Source of the DNA: Izemoplasma sp964435595
GTDB lineage: Bacteria > Bacillota_I > Bacilli_A > Izemoplasmatales > Izemoplasmataceae
DNA length: 64,000 nt
NCBI GenBank assembly: GCA_964435595.1
Contig: CAYSZV010000003.1
Coordinates: 1-64,000, forward strand
Direction: 5' to 3'
Position numbers and translations under genes: made by a program. Below the pieces are notes generated by a model that was given only the letters and a program-made list of their open reading frames with translations, was not told the origin of the DNA and did not search any database. Numbering within the stretch: the first letter of the stretch is position 1; each line of letters opens with the position of its first letter. Positions 40,946 through 50,003 of the stretch are shown here, piece after piece.

Positions 40946-43900
40946 ATGAAAAAAATACTAAACCATTTTAATAAGACAGAGTTTTTTATGTCCTTATTAA
41001 GCGATTACCAGACATATGACGAAATTAAAATCACGAACACAAACGATCCTGTTAGTGTGGTATTGATTTATTTTTTGTATAAACAAACGAATGAAGATAT
41101 TGTTTTAGTTACCCCAAATTTATACAAAGCCCAAAAATTATATGATCAGTTAGTTAGTATCGCTGAAGAAGATGAAATCTCATTTTTCCCACAAGATGAG
41201 TTTATTACAACTGAAATGTTGGCCATGAGTACAGATTTTAAACTAGAACGCATTAACACCGTACGAAAAATAATGAAAAAGAAACATTCAATTATCATCA
41301 CCAATACATCAGGATATATCAAACAACTCATCCCTTTAAAAAAATGGGAAAACGCCATTATTACTTGGAAAGAAGAAGATGTAATTGATGTTAAAGAGTT
41401 ACCAAAGACATTAATATCGTATGGGTATAAAAGAGAATCACAAGTAGAAGAACCAGGAGAATTTAGCATCAAAGGTGGAATTATTGATATTTACCCACTA
41501 AACGAGAATAAACCTTACAGAATAGATTTGTTCGATGATGAAATTGAAACAATACGAACATTTGATGTAGAAACGCAAAGATCTAATGTAAGGACGAAAC
41601 AATGCGAAATATACCCAATGTACGAATTTTTTTATACAGATGAAGAATTAAACATCATCAAAGAAAAAATAGAATACAAGTTAGAAAACGACTTGTTTAG
41701 TAAAGTATCACAAGAAAGAATCAATCAAGATTTAACCAATTTATATAATAGAAATGAAATAGATCAACTATCTAGATATTTAACAATACAATATGAGGCA
41801 CCTGAATCAATCATAGATTATATAGATGGAAACACAACAATCTTTTATGATTACAATAAAATTATAGATAATTATAATGACATTATTAGAGATATTCAAG
41901 ATTGGTATGAAGGCACCAACGATTACCCTAAGTTAGGCTTTGATTTGATTAAAGACATCAATCGGATTTATTCAAGGAAATCCCTTTATTTAGATGTTTT
42001 TAGCAGTCCCACTCTAAAAATTAAAAATGAAATAGTAGTAAGAGCAAAAGAAACTATTTTATATAATAACAATATAAATTTAGCTATTTCTGACCTAAAA
42101 AAATATAATAAATATACAACAGTAATCATTTCGTTTTCAACAGAAAAGAAAGCCAAACAGTTCACCAATCTATTAGATGGGAACGTTCCGTTTTCTTTGA
42201 TTGGGTCTCGTGATGAAATAAAAGATAAGAAGATAAATATACTTGTGGATCAAAATGTATTAAGTATTGAACTTTTCAATGCAAATACTATTATTTTGAC
42301 AGAAGATAACTTATATAAGAAAACAGAAACCAAAAAAGCGAAGTACACATCTACTTTAAAAGATACCAAAAAAATCAATACCATAGAAGAGTTGAAAAAA
42401 GGCGATTACATCGTTCATTATAATTATGGGATAGGAAGATTTATTGAAGTAAAAACAATGAGTGTAGGGGAAATTACCAATGATTACATTCATATTGCAT
42501 ATAAAGGAGACGACTCACTATACATACCCGTAGAAAACATCCGATTATTGAAAAAATTTGCAGGTAGTGAGGGATTGAAACCAAGACTAAACAAATTGGG
42601 CGGAGGCGAGTGGGCGAAGACCAAACAACGCGTTCGAAAAAAAGTGAAAGACATCGCAGATAAGCTGATAAAACTATATGCTGCACGCGAAAAGGCGGTT
42701 GGATTTCAATTCAGTGAAGATACGGATTTAATATTAGATTTCGAAGCTGATTTTCCATATCAAGAAACAGAGGATCAAATCAAAGCAATAAACGATGTGA
42801 AGAAAGATATGGAATCTACTATGCCAATGGATAGGTTGTTGTGTGGTGATGTTGGGTATGGGAAAACAGAAGTTGCATTGCGGGCTGCATTTAAAGCAGT
42901 TTTGGATAACAAGCAAGTTGCCTATCTAGCCCCAACTACAGTTCTTTCCCGCCAACATTTCCATACATTCAGAGACCGACTTTCTAAGTATGGAATAAAA
43001 GTAGAACTACTAAATAGATTTGTTACAAAGGGAAATCAAAACCGTGTGTTACGTGAAGTTATGAGTGGCGAGTGTGACATTGTAATAGGGACACATCGAA
43101 TTTTATCAAAAGACATGGTGTTTCATGATTTGGGACTTTTAATTATTGATGAAGAACAACGATTTGGTGTAGAACATAAAGAAAAAATCAAAGAAATGAA
43201 GTTAAACGTTGATGTATTGTCTTTGAGTGCAACTCCAATACCAAGAACCTTGCAAATGGCAATGATGGGTGTTAAAAGTATGAGTTTATTAGAAACCCCA
43301 CCACTTAACAGGTATCCTATACAAACATACGTTTTAGAAAGACACGATGCGGTTATCCGTGATTCAATTCAAAGAGAATTAGCAAGAAACGGACAAGTTT
43401 TTTATCTATATAATAGAGTTGATGACATAGAGGTTGTTGCCCGCAATATACAACGGTTGGTACCAGAAGCAAGAGTCATATATGCCCATGGAAAAATGGG
43501 AAGACTACAATTAGAAAATGTAATTACAAAATTCATTGATAAAGAATATGATGTGTTGGTATCAACTACAATTATTGAAACTGGAATTGATATACCAAAC
43601 GCGAATACATTACTAGTACATGAAGCAGATAAGCTGGGGCTTTCTCAACTATACCAACTAAGAGGCAGGGTAGGAAGAAGCGACCGTATAGCTTATGCAT
43701 ATTTAATGTATGATAAACGAAAAGAATTGAAAGAAGAAGCTGTCAAAAGATTACGAGTAATTAAAGAGTTCACAGAACTTGGAAGTGGCTTCAAGATTGC
43801 GCTTCGGGATTTATCAATTCGTGGAGCTGGAGATGTATTAGGAACAGAACAATCCGGATTTATGGACTCGGTTGGAATCGATTTATACTTGGAAATGTTA

Positions 43901-44401
43901 AAAGATGAAATTGCAATACAAAAGGGAGAAAAAGAAGAAACAGAAGACCTTGATGAGCCGGATACATCAATCAAAGTCAGAGTAAACAAATATATCGACA
44001 GCAACTATGTAAAAAACGATTATGTCAAAATGGAAATGCATCGTAAAATCTCTAATATTAAATCAAAAGAAGATATTATCTTATTGATAGAAGAGTTTAC
44101 TGATCGCTTTGGAAAACCATCACAAGACATTGAATTATATATGCAAGAGAAATTGTTCGAGTATTTGGCTGAAACAAAAGGAGTAGAAAAAATAAGAACA
44201 ACTAAAAATCATATAACTTTTGTTTTATCAAAAGAGGCAAGTAAAAAAGTAAATGGGGAATATTTATTTACAAAAGCAAATGACATATCTAAATTTATAC
44301 GATTCGCATATAAATTGGACCAAATAAACATTATATTAGATACAATTAAGTTACCAAAACATTACCTATATTATATAGTTGAGTTATTAGAAGCAGTCTG
44401 A
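40946..44401 (+). CDS. mfd: Transcription-repair coupling factor Mfd
   Basis: Mfd (1151 aa) is the DNA translocase that removes stalled RNA polymerase and recruits UvrA. Visible are the N-terminal UvrB-like module, the RNA polymerase-interacting domain (about residues 465-530, GDYIVHYNYGIGRF), and the SF2 helicase core with Walker A GDVGYGKTEVA (about 632-642), DEEQRFG, the TRG-type motif and QLRGRVGRSDR. The ATG at 40946 follows GGGGTG; the in-frame sequence upstream covers a hairpin in the leader. It ends TGA TAA, and the C-terminus has the TRCF domain. Confidence 0.97.
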   Translation: MKKILNHFNKTEFFMSLLSDYQTYDEIKITNTNDPVSVVLIYFLYKQTNEDIVLVTPNLYKAQKLYDQLVSIAEEDEISFFPQDEFITTEMLAMSTDFKLERINTVRKIMKKKHSIIITNTSGYIKQLIPLKKWENAIITWKEEDVIDVKELPKTLISYGYKRESQVEEPGEFSIKGGIIDIYPLNENKPYRIDLFDDEIETIRTFDVETQRSNVRTKQCEIYPMYEFFYTDEELNIIKEKIEYKLENDLFSKVSQERINQDLTNLYNRNEIDQLSRYLTIQYEAPESIIDYIDGNTTIFYDYNKIIDNYNDIIRDIQDWYEGTNDYPKLGFDLIKDINRIYSRKSLYLDVFSSPTLKIKNEIVVRAKETILYNNNINLAISDLKKYNKYTTVIISFSTEKKAKQFTNLLDGNVPFSLIGSRDEIKDKKINILVDQNVLSIELFNANTIILTEDNLYKKTETKKAKYTSTLKDTKKINTIEELKKGDYIVHYNYGIGRFIEVKTMSVGEITNDYIHIAYKGDDSLYIPVENIRLLKKFAGSEGLKPRLNKLGGGEWAKTKQRVRKKVKDIADKLIKLYAAREKAVGFQFSEDTDLILDFEADFPYQETEDQIKAINDVKKDMESTMPMDRLLCGDVGYGKTEVALRAAFKAVLDNKQVAYLAPTTVLSRQHFHTFRDRLSKYGIKVELLNRFVTKGNQNRVLREVMSGECDIVIGTHRILSKDMVFHDLGLLIIDEEQRFGVEHKEKIKEMKLNVDVLSLSATPIPRTLQMAMMGVKSMSLLETPPLNRYPIQTYVLERHDAVIRDSIQRELARNGQVFYLYNRVDDIEVVARNIQRLVPEARVIYAHGKMGRLQLENVITKFIDKEYDVLVSTTIIETGIDIPNANTLLVHEADKLGLSQLYQLRGRVGRSDRIAYAYLMYDKRKELKEEAVKRLRVIKEFTELGSGFKIALRDLSIRGAGDVLGTEQSGFMDSVGIDLYLEMLKDEIAIQKGEKEETEDLDEPDTSIKVRVNKYIDSNYVKNDYVKMEMHRKISNIKSKEDIILLIEEFTDRFGKPSQDIELYMQEKLFEYLAETKGVEKIRTTKNHITFVLSKEASKKVNGEYLFTKANDISKFIRFAYKLDQINIILDTIKLPKHYLYYIVELLEAV

Positions 44402-44408
44402 TAAAAGA

Positions 44409-44432
44409 AAAAGGCTTACCAAAGCCTTTTTT
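44409..44432 (+). terminator. Intrinsic terminator of mfd
   Basis: Stem AAAAGGCTT / AAGCCTTTT with loop ACCA and trailing T run. Confidence 0.87.
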
Positions 44433-44465
44433 GTATTTCTTTTCCTTAGGCATAGTATTTTCATA

Positions 44466-44494
44466 TTGACATATATATATATGTTTGGTACTAT
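44466..44494 (+). promoter_or_regulatory. Promoter of the purA leader
   Basis: TTGACA (44466-44471), 17 bases, TACTAT (44489-44494). A perfect inverted repeat has one arm, TTTGGTAC (44484-44491), across the -10 and the other, GTACCAAA (44519-44526), in the leader, 35 bases apart. Confidence 0.7.
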
Positions 44495-44499
44495 ACAAA

Positions 44500-44580
44500 T
44501 GGAAAAAACAATGGCAGCGTACCAAAATAAAATAGTGTATGCATTATGTGTACCTATTGATAGGTGCTTTTTTTATTTTC
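44500..44580 (+). ncRNA. purA leader ending in an intrinsic terminator (attenuator or small RNA)
   Basis: From the predicted start near 44501, about 50 bases lead to a hairpin (ACCTAT-TG-ATAGGT, extended by G-C and T.G, 44550-44567) with a TTTTTTTATTTT tail, all upstream of purA at 44645. Most transcripts would end here unless antitermination occurs. I see no match to known purine, T-box or other riboswitch consensus, though control by purines would be natural. It could also be a short independent RNA. Confidence 0.45.
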
Positions 44581-44644
44581 AAACAAGGAAACGGCTTAAT
44601 AAAGTCGAAAAATAACATTAATCAATTATAATAGGAGTGGTGAA

Positions 44645-45928
44645 ATGAGCGGAGTTGTTGTAGTTGGAACCCAATGGGGAGATGAAGGAAAAGGTAAAAT
44701 AACAGATTTTTTAGCTGGAAAGGCAGACGTGGTTGTTCGCTTCCAAGGCGGAAACAATGCAGGCCATACAATTGTCTTTGATGGTAAGAAATTTGCATTG
44801 CATTTAATACCATCTGGAATTTTTAGAAAAGAAGCCACAAACATTATGGCAAACGGCATGGTAATCAATCCAAAAGCGATGATAGAAGAGTTGGAAATGC
44901 TTAAACAAGGGGGAGTAGTCGATTTTAATTTGGCAGTATCAGATCGCGCTCATATCATTCTTCCTTATCATATTATTTTAGATGGATTATTCGAAGACTT
45001 GAAACCAAAAGATAAAAAAGTAGGAACTACCAAAAAAGGGATCGGTCCAACTTATTCTGATAAATCATCACGAATTGGAATTCGAGTTTGCGATTTTATT
45101 GACGAAAAAGTATTCTATGAAAAATTAACAGAAAATATAACTTATTATAATAAATTATTGGTCCTATTTGGAAAAGAAAAACTAGACAGTGAAGCGGTTT
45201 TCAACGAATATAAGGAATATGCAAAAGTGATTTCTACATATGTTACGGATACGGGTGTATTGCTTAATAAATTTTTTGAAGATGATAAAAAAGTTGTATT
45301 TGAAGGAGCGCAAGGTGCAATGCTTTGTTTGGATCATGGAACATATCCTTTTGTAACATCGAGTTCTCCAACAGCAGCAAGTGTCCCTGTTAATACTGGG
45401 GTTTCTCCTCAGTATATATCTGAAGTTATTGGCATTACAAAAGCGTATTCTACAAGAGTAGGTGGAGGATACTTTGCCACAGAATTTGACAATGATATAT
45501 CTCATCAAATAAGAGAAGTGGGACATGAATATGGGACAACTACTGGACGTCCTAGAAGAATTGGATGGCTTGATACAGTCGTTTTACGCCATACAAAAAG
45601 AGTGTCTGGATTAACAACACTAAGTGTTATGTTACTGGATGTGTTGTCAAATGTAGAAACTCTAAAAATTTGTGTAGCTTATAAACTAGATGGTGATATT
45701 ATCGATAGAATTCCAGCTAAAATATCAGATTATGAAAGATGTATTCCGATATATTTAGAATTACCTGGGTGGAAGGAAGATATTACTCAGGTGGCTTCAT
45801 TTAGCGAATTACCAACAAACGCACAAGCATATTTGAACAAAATATCTGAACTGATTGGAGTAGATATTTCAGTATTTAGTGTTGGTCCAGATAGAACACA
45901 AACAATTGTATTAAGAGATTTATTATAA
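44645..45928 (+). CDS. purA: Adenylosuccinate synthetase
   Basis: PurA (427 aa) condenses IMP and aspartate with GTP, the first committed step to AMP. The N-terminal GTP-binding GTQWGDEGKGKITD, NNAGHTI near residues 38-44 and GTTKKGIGPTYSDK near 127-140 are standard. The ATG at 44645 follows TAGGAGTGG. purB, which acts next, is in the same arm at 59.3 kb, not in this operon. Confidence 0.97.
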   Translation: MSGVVVVGTQWGDEGKGKITDFLAGKADVVVRFQGGNNAGHTIVFDGKKFALHLIPSGIFRKEATNIMANGMVINPKAMIEELEMLKQGGVVDFNLAVSDRAHIILPYHIILDGLFEDLKPKDKKVGTTKKGIGPTYSDKSSRIGIRVCDFIDEKVFYEKLTENITYYNKLLVLFGKEKLDSEAVFNEYKEYAKVISTYVTDTGVLLNKFFEDDKKVVFEGAQGAMLCLDHGTYPFVTSSSPTAASVPVNTGVSPQYISEVIGITKAYSTRVGGGYFATEFDNDISHQIREVGHEYGTTTGRPRRIGWLDTVVLRHTKRVSGLTTLSVMLLDVLSNVETLKICVAYKLDGDIIDRIPAKISDYERCIPIYLELPGWKEDITQVASFSELPTNAQAYLNKISELIGVDISVFSVGPDRTQTIVLRDLL

Positions 45929-45953
45929 GAGAGCAATTTTGCTCTCTTTTTTT
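45928..45953 (+). terminator. Intrinsic terminator of purA
   Basis: Stem AGAGAGC / GCTCTCT with loop AATTTT and seven or more T, overlapping the purA stop. Confidence 0.88.
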
Positions 45954-45961
45954 AAAAATAA

Positions 45962-45981
45962 AAAGAGGCAAACGCCTCTTT
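45962..45981 (-). terminator. Intrinsic terminator of the shikimate operon
   Basis: Stem AAAGAGGC / GCCTCTTT next to the stop of the DAHP synthase gene, with a T-rich minus-strand flank. Confidence 0.83.
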
Positions 45982-46993
45982 ATAATTTTTTATTTACTAC
46001 TGGAGCGATTAATCTTGCTTTTTCCATTAAATCATCGAACGTCTTAGGTTTTAAACTTTGTGCTCCATCACTTAATGCATTTTCAGGTTCATGATGCACT
46101 TCTATGATCAAACCATCACATCCTGCTGCAATACTTGCCATTGATAATGATTCCACCAAATCCCATTTTCCAGCTGCATGAGATGGATCAATAATAACAG
46201 GTAAGTGGCTTACCTTCTTAATTATAGGGATTACTGAAATATCAAGAGTGTTTCTAGTCATTGTTTCAAATGTACGAATACCACGCTCGCATAATATGAC
46301 TTGATCGTTACCACCAGCCATAATATATTCCGCACTCATAAGCCATTCCTCAATGGTATTACTAAATCCTCTTTTCAAAAGGATTGGAGTTGTTGTTTTC
46401 CCTAATTCTTTTAATAAGGCAAAATTTTGCATATTTCTTGCACCAATTTGAATGATGTCTACATATTTTTCAAACATTTCAATGTGATCTTTATCCATTA
46501 ATTCAGATACAACCAACATATCGTTCTTATCCGCAACTTCTCTTAAGATTTTCAAGCCATCTAGTCCCATACCTTGATATGAATAAGGAGAAGTTCTCGG
46601 CTTAAATGCGCCACCTCTCAGTATTTTTGCACCAGACTTTCTTACTTCTTTTGCGATGATATCTACTTGTTCGTATGATTCAACACTACAAGGACCAGCC
46701 ATAACGACAAGCTCTCCTCCACCTATTTCAACATCTTTGATCTTAATGATGGTGTCTTCGTTTTTGATTCTACGGTTTACTTTCTTGTATGGCTCTTGGA
46801 TTCTAATAACATTTTCCACACACTTATAAGCATATAATCTTCTTGTATCAAATTTCGCTGTGTCACCAACTACGCCATATACCTGGTATGATTCACCGAA
46901 ACTTGAGTGGATATCAAACCCTTGTGATTTTAAACTCGATAAGAGTTCTTCAACGCATGATTGTTCTGCGTTTTGTTTAATTTTAATAATCAT
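45980..46993 (-). CDS. aroF: 3-deoxy-7-phosphoheptulonate (DAHP) synthase
   Basis: A 337-residue type I-beta DAHP synthase that joins PEP and erythrose 4-phosphate, the entry to the shikimate pathway. An N-terminal ferredoxin-like domain of about 65 residues (MIIKIKQNAEQSCVEELLSSL), as in Thermotoga enzymes and associated with feedback inhibition by aromatic amino acids, precedes the barrel with VVMAGPCSVES near 94-104, RGGAFKPRTSPYSYQG near 124-139 and VIIDPSHAAGKWDLV near 262-276. It is last in the aro operon; the ATG overlaps the aroQ stop (ATGA). Confidence 0.95.
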   Translation of the reverse strand: MIIKIKQNAEQSCVEELLSSLKSQGFDIHSSFGESYQVYGVVGDTAKFDTRRLYAYKCVENVIRIQEPYKKVNRRIKNEDTIIKIKDVEIGGGELVVMAGPCSVESYEQVDIIAKEVRKSGAKILRGGAFKPRTSPYSYQGMGLDGLKILREVADKNDMLVVSELMDKDHIEMFEKYVDIIQIGARNMQNFALLKELGKTTTPILLKRGFSNTIEEWLMSAEYIMAGGNDQVILCERGIRTFETMTRNTLDISVIPIIKKVSHLPVIIDPSHAAGKWDLVESLSMASIAAGCDGLIIEVHHEPENALSDGAQSLKPKTFDDLMEKARLIAPVVNKKL

Positions 46994-47427
46994 TGTAGTT
47001 CACTTCTTTCTAGTAATATTTTAAGTCCTTGTTCATAACTTTGAAATCCGAGCCCCATAACACTTGAAATACAGGCATCTTTTATAACGGATACTTTTCT
47101 GAATTCTTCTCTTTTTGTTATATCAGATAGATGTACTTCAACAACGGGTATAGAGATAGATTTAATTGCATCATATAAAGCATATGAATAGTGGGTGAAC
47201 GCCCCGGCATTGAGGATAACTCCATCGAACTGGTCATCGGCATATTGTAGCAAATCAATTAGAATACCTTCTAAATTTGATTGTTTTATATCTACAGTAA
47301 TCGAATATGTTTGTTCGAAACTTTTTAGATAGCGCTCGAGATCGGCATAAGATTTAGATCCATATACTTCTGGCTCTCTTTTCCCCAACATATTTAAGTT
47401 AGGACCATTAAGAATTAATATATTCAT
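46990..47427 (-). CDS. aroQ: 3-dehydroquinate dehydratase, type II
   Basis: AroQ (145 aa) is the small, dodecameric type II dehydroquinase. The N-terminal ILILNGPNLNMLGKREPEVYG contains the catalytic Tyr (near residue 22), the mid-region has the conserved Glu and His in NAGAFTHYSYAL, and HLSDITKREEFRKVSV near 98-113 matches the lid and Arg region. Its start overlaps the end of the aroE-aroK gene by 20 bases; GAGGTG lies inside that gene. Confidence 0.95.
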   Translation of the reverse strand: MNILILNGPNLNMLGKREPEVYGSKSYADLERYLKSFEQTYSITVDIKQSNLEGILIDLLQYADDQFDGVILNAGAFTHYSYALYDAIKSISIPVVEVHLSDITKREEFRKVSVIKDACISSVMGLGFQSYEQGLKILLERSELQ

Positions 47428-48658
47428 TTATTTTCACCTCAATATTATGCATTGTTTCTTTAGTGTTAAAGCCATTTTTCTGTATTTTAATATCACAAGC
47501 ATCATTGTATAAAGCATATCTTTCTTGATATAACTTCACAAGATTGTTTGGATTTTTTAATAAAGGTCTATTTTTTGGTGGCATTTTTTTTAAATCACTA
47601 AGCGGAGCATCTAAAAAAATTATTACGCCATTTTGCTTAAGGACGTCTATGTTTTTTTGGTTTAAAACAACTCCTCCACCTGTGGAAATGGCTTTGTTTA
47701 GTTCTTTTGATTTGTTGTATATTGTTTCAAACTCAATCCTTCTAAATTCTTTTTCACCTGCGGATTTAAAAATTTCAGGGATTGATTTCTCTTGAGTATA
47801 CTCTATTTCTCTGTCAATATCAACCAAATCCTTATTGTATGCTTTTGCTAGTTTTCTCGAGTAATATGATTTGCCTGACATTGGCATACCAATCAAAACA
47901 AGGTTGAGATGTTTTAAATACGTTTCCCTATATATAACATTGGATATTCTTTTCTCATAAATTATATTATTAAACAACTCGTTGGCTTTTATAGCTTGAT
48001 GTGTCAGCATTGTTAAGCCGTTAGCCGCTTTTATATGATGTTTTTTTGCTTCCAATAGTAGTTTTGTTTTAAGTGGGTTATATACCAAATCTAATACAAA
48101 CTCAAGTTGTGAGAAATGTGATATATTCACAGCTGGATTTTGATTGTTATTTGGGTACATACCTACAGGTGTCGCATTCACCAATATTTGAATATCTTGG
48201 TGTGTATCAACATCAGATAATGCATACTCATTTTGCTTTGGATTTCGAGCAAATACTTTTATAATCTTAGCGTTTTTCAATTTAGCCACATACTCTATGG
48301 TTTTACTAGTAGAGCCGTTTCCAATAATACCGATTACTTTGTTTTCGACGGAAACGTTATAATAATTGAAGGTATAGATAAGTCCATCTATATCTGTGTT
48401 ATACCCCTTTAAAATTCCGTTGTCATTGATGATTGTATTAACAGCGTTTATTTCCTTTGCTGAATCGGAAATCTCATCTAAGAAAGGAATGCATTCGGTT
48501 TTGTAAGGTATGGTAACGTTGACGCATTCAAAAGATTTTTCTTGGAAAAAAGAATCTAATTCAGATAATTCAATTAGATTGTATTCTTTTTTATCTAGTC
48601 TCTCATGAATCTCTTTCGAAAAACTATGAGAGAGTTTTTTTCCAATCAGTCCTCTCAT
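47408..48658 (-). CDS. Fused shikimate dehydrogenase and shikimate kinase (AroE-AroK)
   Basis: A 416-residue two-domain enzyme for consecutive steps, dehydroshikimate to shikimate to shikimate 3-phosphate. Residues 1-245 are AroE: substrate loop SHSFS, catalytic K53 in NVTIPYKT and D89 in GYNTDIDG, NADP loop GNGSTSKT at 113-120 and NATPVGMYP at 161-169. Residues 251-416 are AroK: P-loop GMPMSGKS at 257-264, DIDREIE near 280, FRRIE at 305-309 and GGG at 327-329. Both sets of catalytic residues look intact. The ATG at 48656-48658 has only a distant GGAAAG; an in-frame TTG upstream is an alternative start. It overlaps aroQ by 20 bases. Confidence 0.92.
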   Translation of the reverse strand: MRGLIGKKLSHSFSKEIHERLDKKEYNLIELSELDSFFQEKSFECVNVTIPYKTECIPFLDEISDSAKEINAVNTIINDNGILKGYNTDIDGLIYTFNYYNVSVENKVIGIIGNGSTSKTIEYVAKLKNAKIIKVFARNPKQNEYALSDVDTHQDIQILVNATPVGMYPNNNQNPAVNISHFSQLEFVLDLVYNPLKTKLLLEAKKHHIKAANGLTMLTHQAIKANELFNNIIYEKRISNVIYRETYLKHLNLVLIGMPMSGKSYYSRKLAKAYNKDLVDIDREIEYTQEKSIPEIFKSAGEKEFRRIEFETIYNKSKELNKAISTGGGVVLNQKNIDVLKQNGVIIFLDAPLSDLKKMPPKNRPLLKNPNNLVKLYQERYALYNDACDIKIQKNGFNTKETMHNIEVKINEYINS

Positions 48659-48670
48659 AAAACACAACAA

Positions 48671-48919
48671 CTACTTTCCTTGTAATTTTTTTGATTCATC
48701 CATTATTGATTTATATACATTCCTAATTGTATGGGAATGGCTTAGTTTGGATGTCTTTTCTAATATTTTTTGTTCTCTATTTGAATCTAATATGGGAGAT
48801 TTTATCTCTTTTTTTATTGTTCCAATTTGGATTGATAAGGCAAATCTTTCATCTAATAATTCCATTATTTGATCATCAATTTTATCTATTTGGGACCTTG
48901 CATCTAAGAGTTTATCCAT
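48671..48919 (-). CDS. Chorismate mutase (AroQ/type II fold)
   Basis: An 82-residue stand-alone chorismate mutase converting chorismate to prephenate. The all-helical pattern begins RSQIDKIDDQIMELLDERFALSIQIGTIK, with the Arg, Asp and Lys positions of the AroQ-fold active site. Prephenate then goes to TyrA, encoded first in the operon; no prephenate dehydratase is in the window. It overlaps the end of aroC by 16 bases and ends 12 bases before aroE-aroK. Confidence 0.92.
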   Translation of the reverse strand: MDKLLDARSQIDKIDDQIMELLDERFALSIQIGTIKKEIKSPILDSNREQKILEKTSKLSHSHTIRNVYKSIMDESKKLQGK

Positions 48920-49995
48920 GAATGGCCCTCTTTTCTAGTCATAACTTCTAATATTCCATAAGCTGTTATGGCATTGATTACATGTACAACACGATGTACA
49001 ATACAAGGATCGTGTCTTCCTTTTAATTCTAAAACAGTTGAAGTCATTGATTCAATGTCCACTGTTTCTTGTGGAACACCAATACTGGCAGTTGGCTTTA
49101 CTGCGACTTTGAAAGTGATTGGCATACCATTAGAAATGCCACCTTGAATTCCACCTGAATTATTAGTTTTCGTTTTGATTTTACCATTTTCTATTGTGAA
49201 AGAATCGTTAGCTTCAGATCCAAAGAGTTTTGTGATATCAAAACCTTTTCCAAATTCAACACCCTTTATTGCTGGGACACTGAATAATAAATGAGCTAGT
49301 ACACTTTCGATAGAATCAAAGAACGGATCACCATATCCTACAGGCAAATTAAGAATACATGTTTCGATTGTTCCACCTACACTGTTTTTGTTGGCTTTCG
49401 CATTTAAAATTACTTCTTCAAACATAGTCTTGTTATCCTTGTTTATGAGAGGAAAGTCGCTTTGTAATAGCTTTTTGAGATCTTCTTTTGTTGGGTTTAA
49501 ATCACTGAAACTTAGATCGTTTTGATCTTTGATTGAATTAATATGTGAAGCAATTATGATTCCTTTTTGTTCCAATATTTGAGATGCAATGGCTCCAAGA
49601 ATTACGATAGGTGTAGTTAATCTTCCAGAGAAGTGGCCACCTCCTCTATAATCTTGAGCTTGGTTATACTTTATGTGAGATGTATAGTCTGCATGAGAAG
49701 GTCTTAATATATTTGGAGTATAGTCCCTACTTCTTGTATCTAAATTATTTATTACTATAGTAAGGGGAGTTCCGGTAGTTTTTCCTTCAAAATATCCAGA
49801 TAAAAATGTAATCTCATCTTGCTCTCTTCTAGGAGTTGAGAGATTTGATTTTGGTCTTCTTTTATATAACTCATTGTGTATTCTTTCGAGATCTAATTTG
49901 ATTCCACCAGGAAGATTGTTGATTGTAATTCCAATTGCTTTCCCGTGTGATTCACCAAATAGATTAACAGGGATTGCTTTACCAAATGTGCTCAT
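48904..49995 (-). CDS. aroC: Chorismate synthase
   Basis: AroC (363 aa) makes chorismate from EPSP using reduced FMN. It has the signatures GESHGKAIGITINNLPGG near residues 14-31, RPSHADYTSHIKY near 105, GGGHFSGRLT near 124, and the C-terminal GRHDPCIVHRVVHV. The ATG at 49993-49995 follows GTAGGTGAAA. Next upstream is aroB (8-base gap), next downstream the mutase (16-base overlap). Confidence 0.96.
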   Translation of the reverse strand: MSTFGKAIPVNLFGESHGKAIGITINNLPGGIKLDLERIHNELYKRRPKSNLSTPRREQDEITFLSGYFEGKTTGTPLTIVINNLDTRSRDYTPNILRPSHADYTSHIKYNQAQDYRGGGHFSGRLTTPIVILGAIASQILEQKGIIIASHINSIKDQNDLSFSDLNPTKEDLKKLLQSDFPLINKDNKTMFEEVILNAKANKNSVGGTIETCILNLPVGYGDPFFDSIESVLAHLLFSVPAIKGVEFGKGFDITKLFGSEANDSFTIENGKIKTKTNNSGGIQGGISNGMPITFKVAVKPTASIGVPQETVDIESMTSTVLELKGRHDPCIVHRVVHVINAITAYGILEVMTRKEGHSWINS

Positions 49996-50003
49996 AATTT
50001 CAC

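Noticed and set aside
44466..44500. Alternating TATATATATA in the purA promoter as a repeat element
   Set aside because: It is a ten-base stretch inside a promoter spacer and too short to count as a microsatellite of interest.
45182..45526. Cys/Arg-rich 114-residue reading frame opposite purA
   Set aside because: It is entirely inside a conserved gene and has odd composition typical of an antisense shadow.
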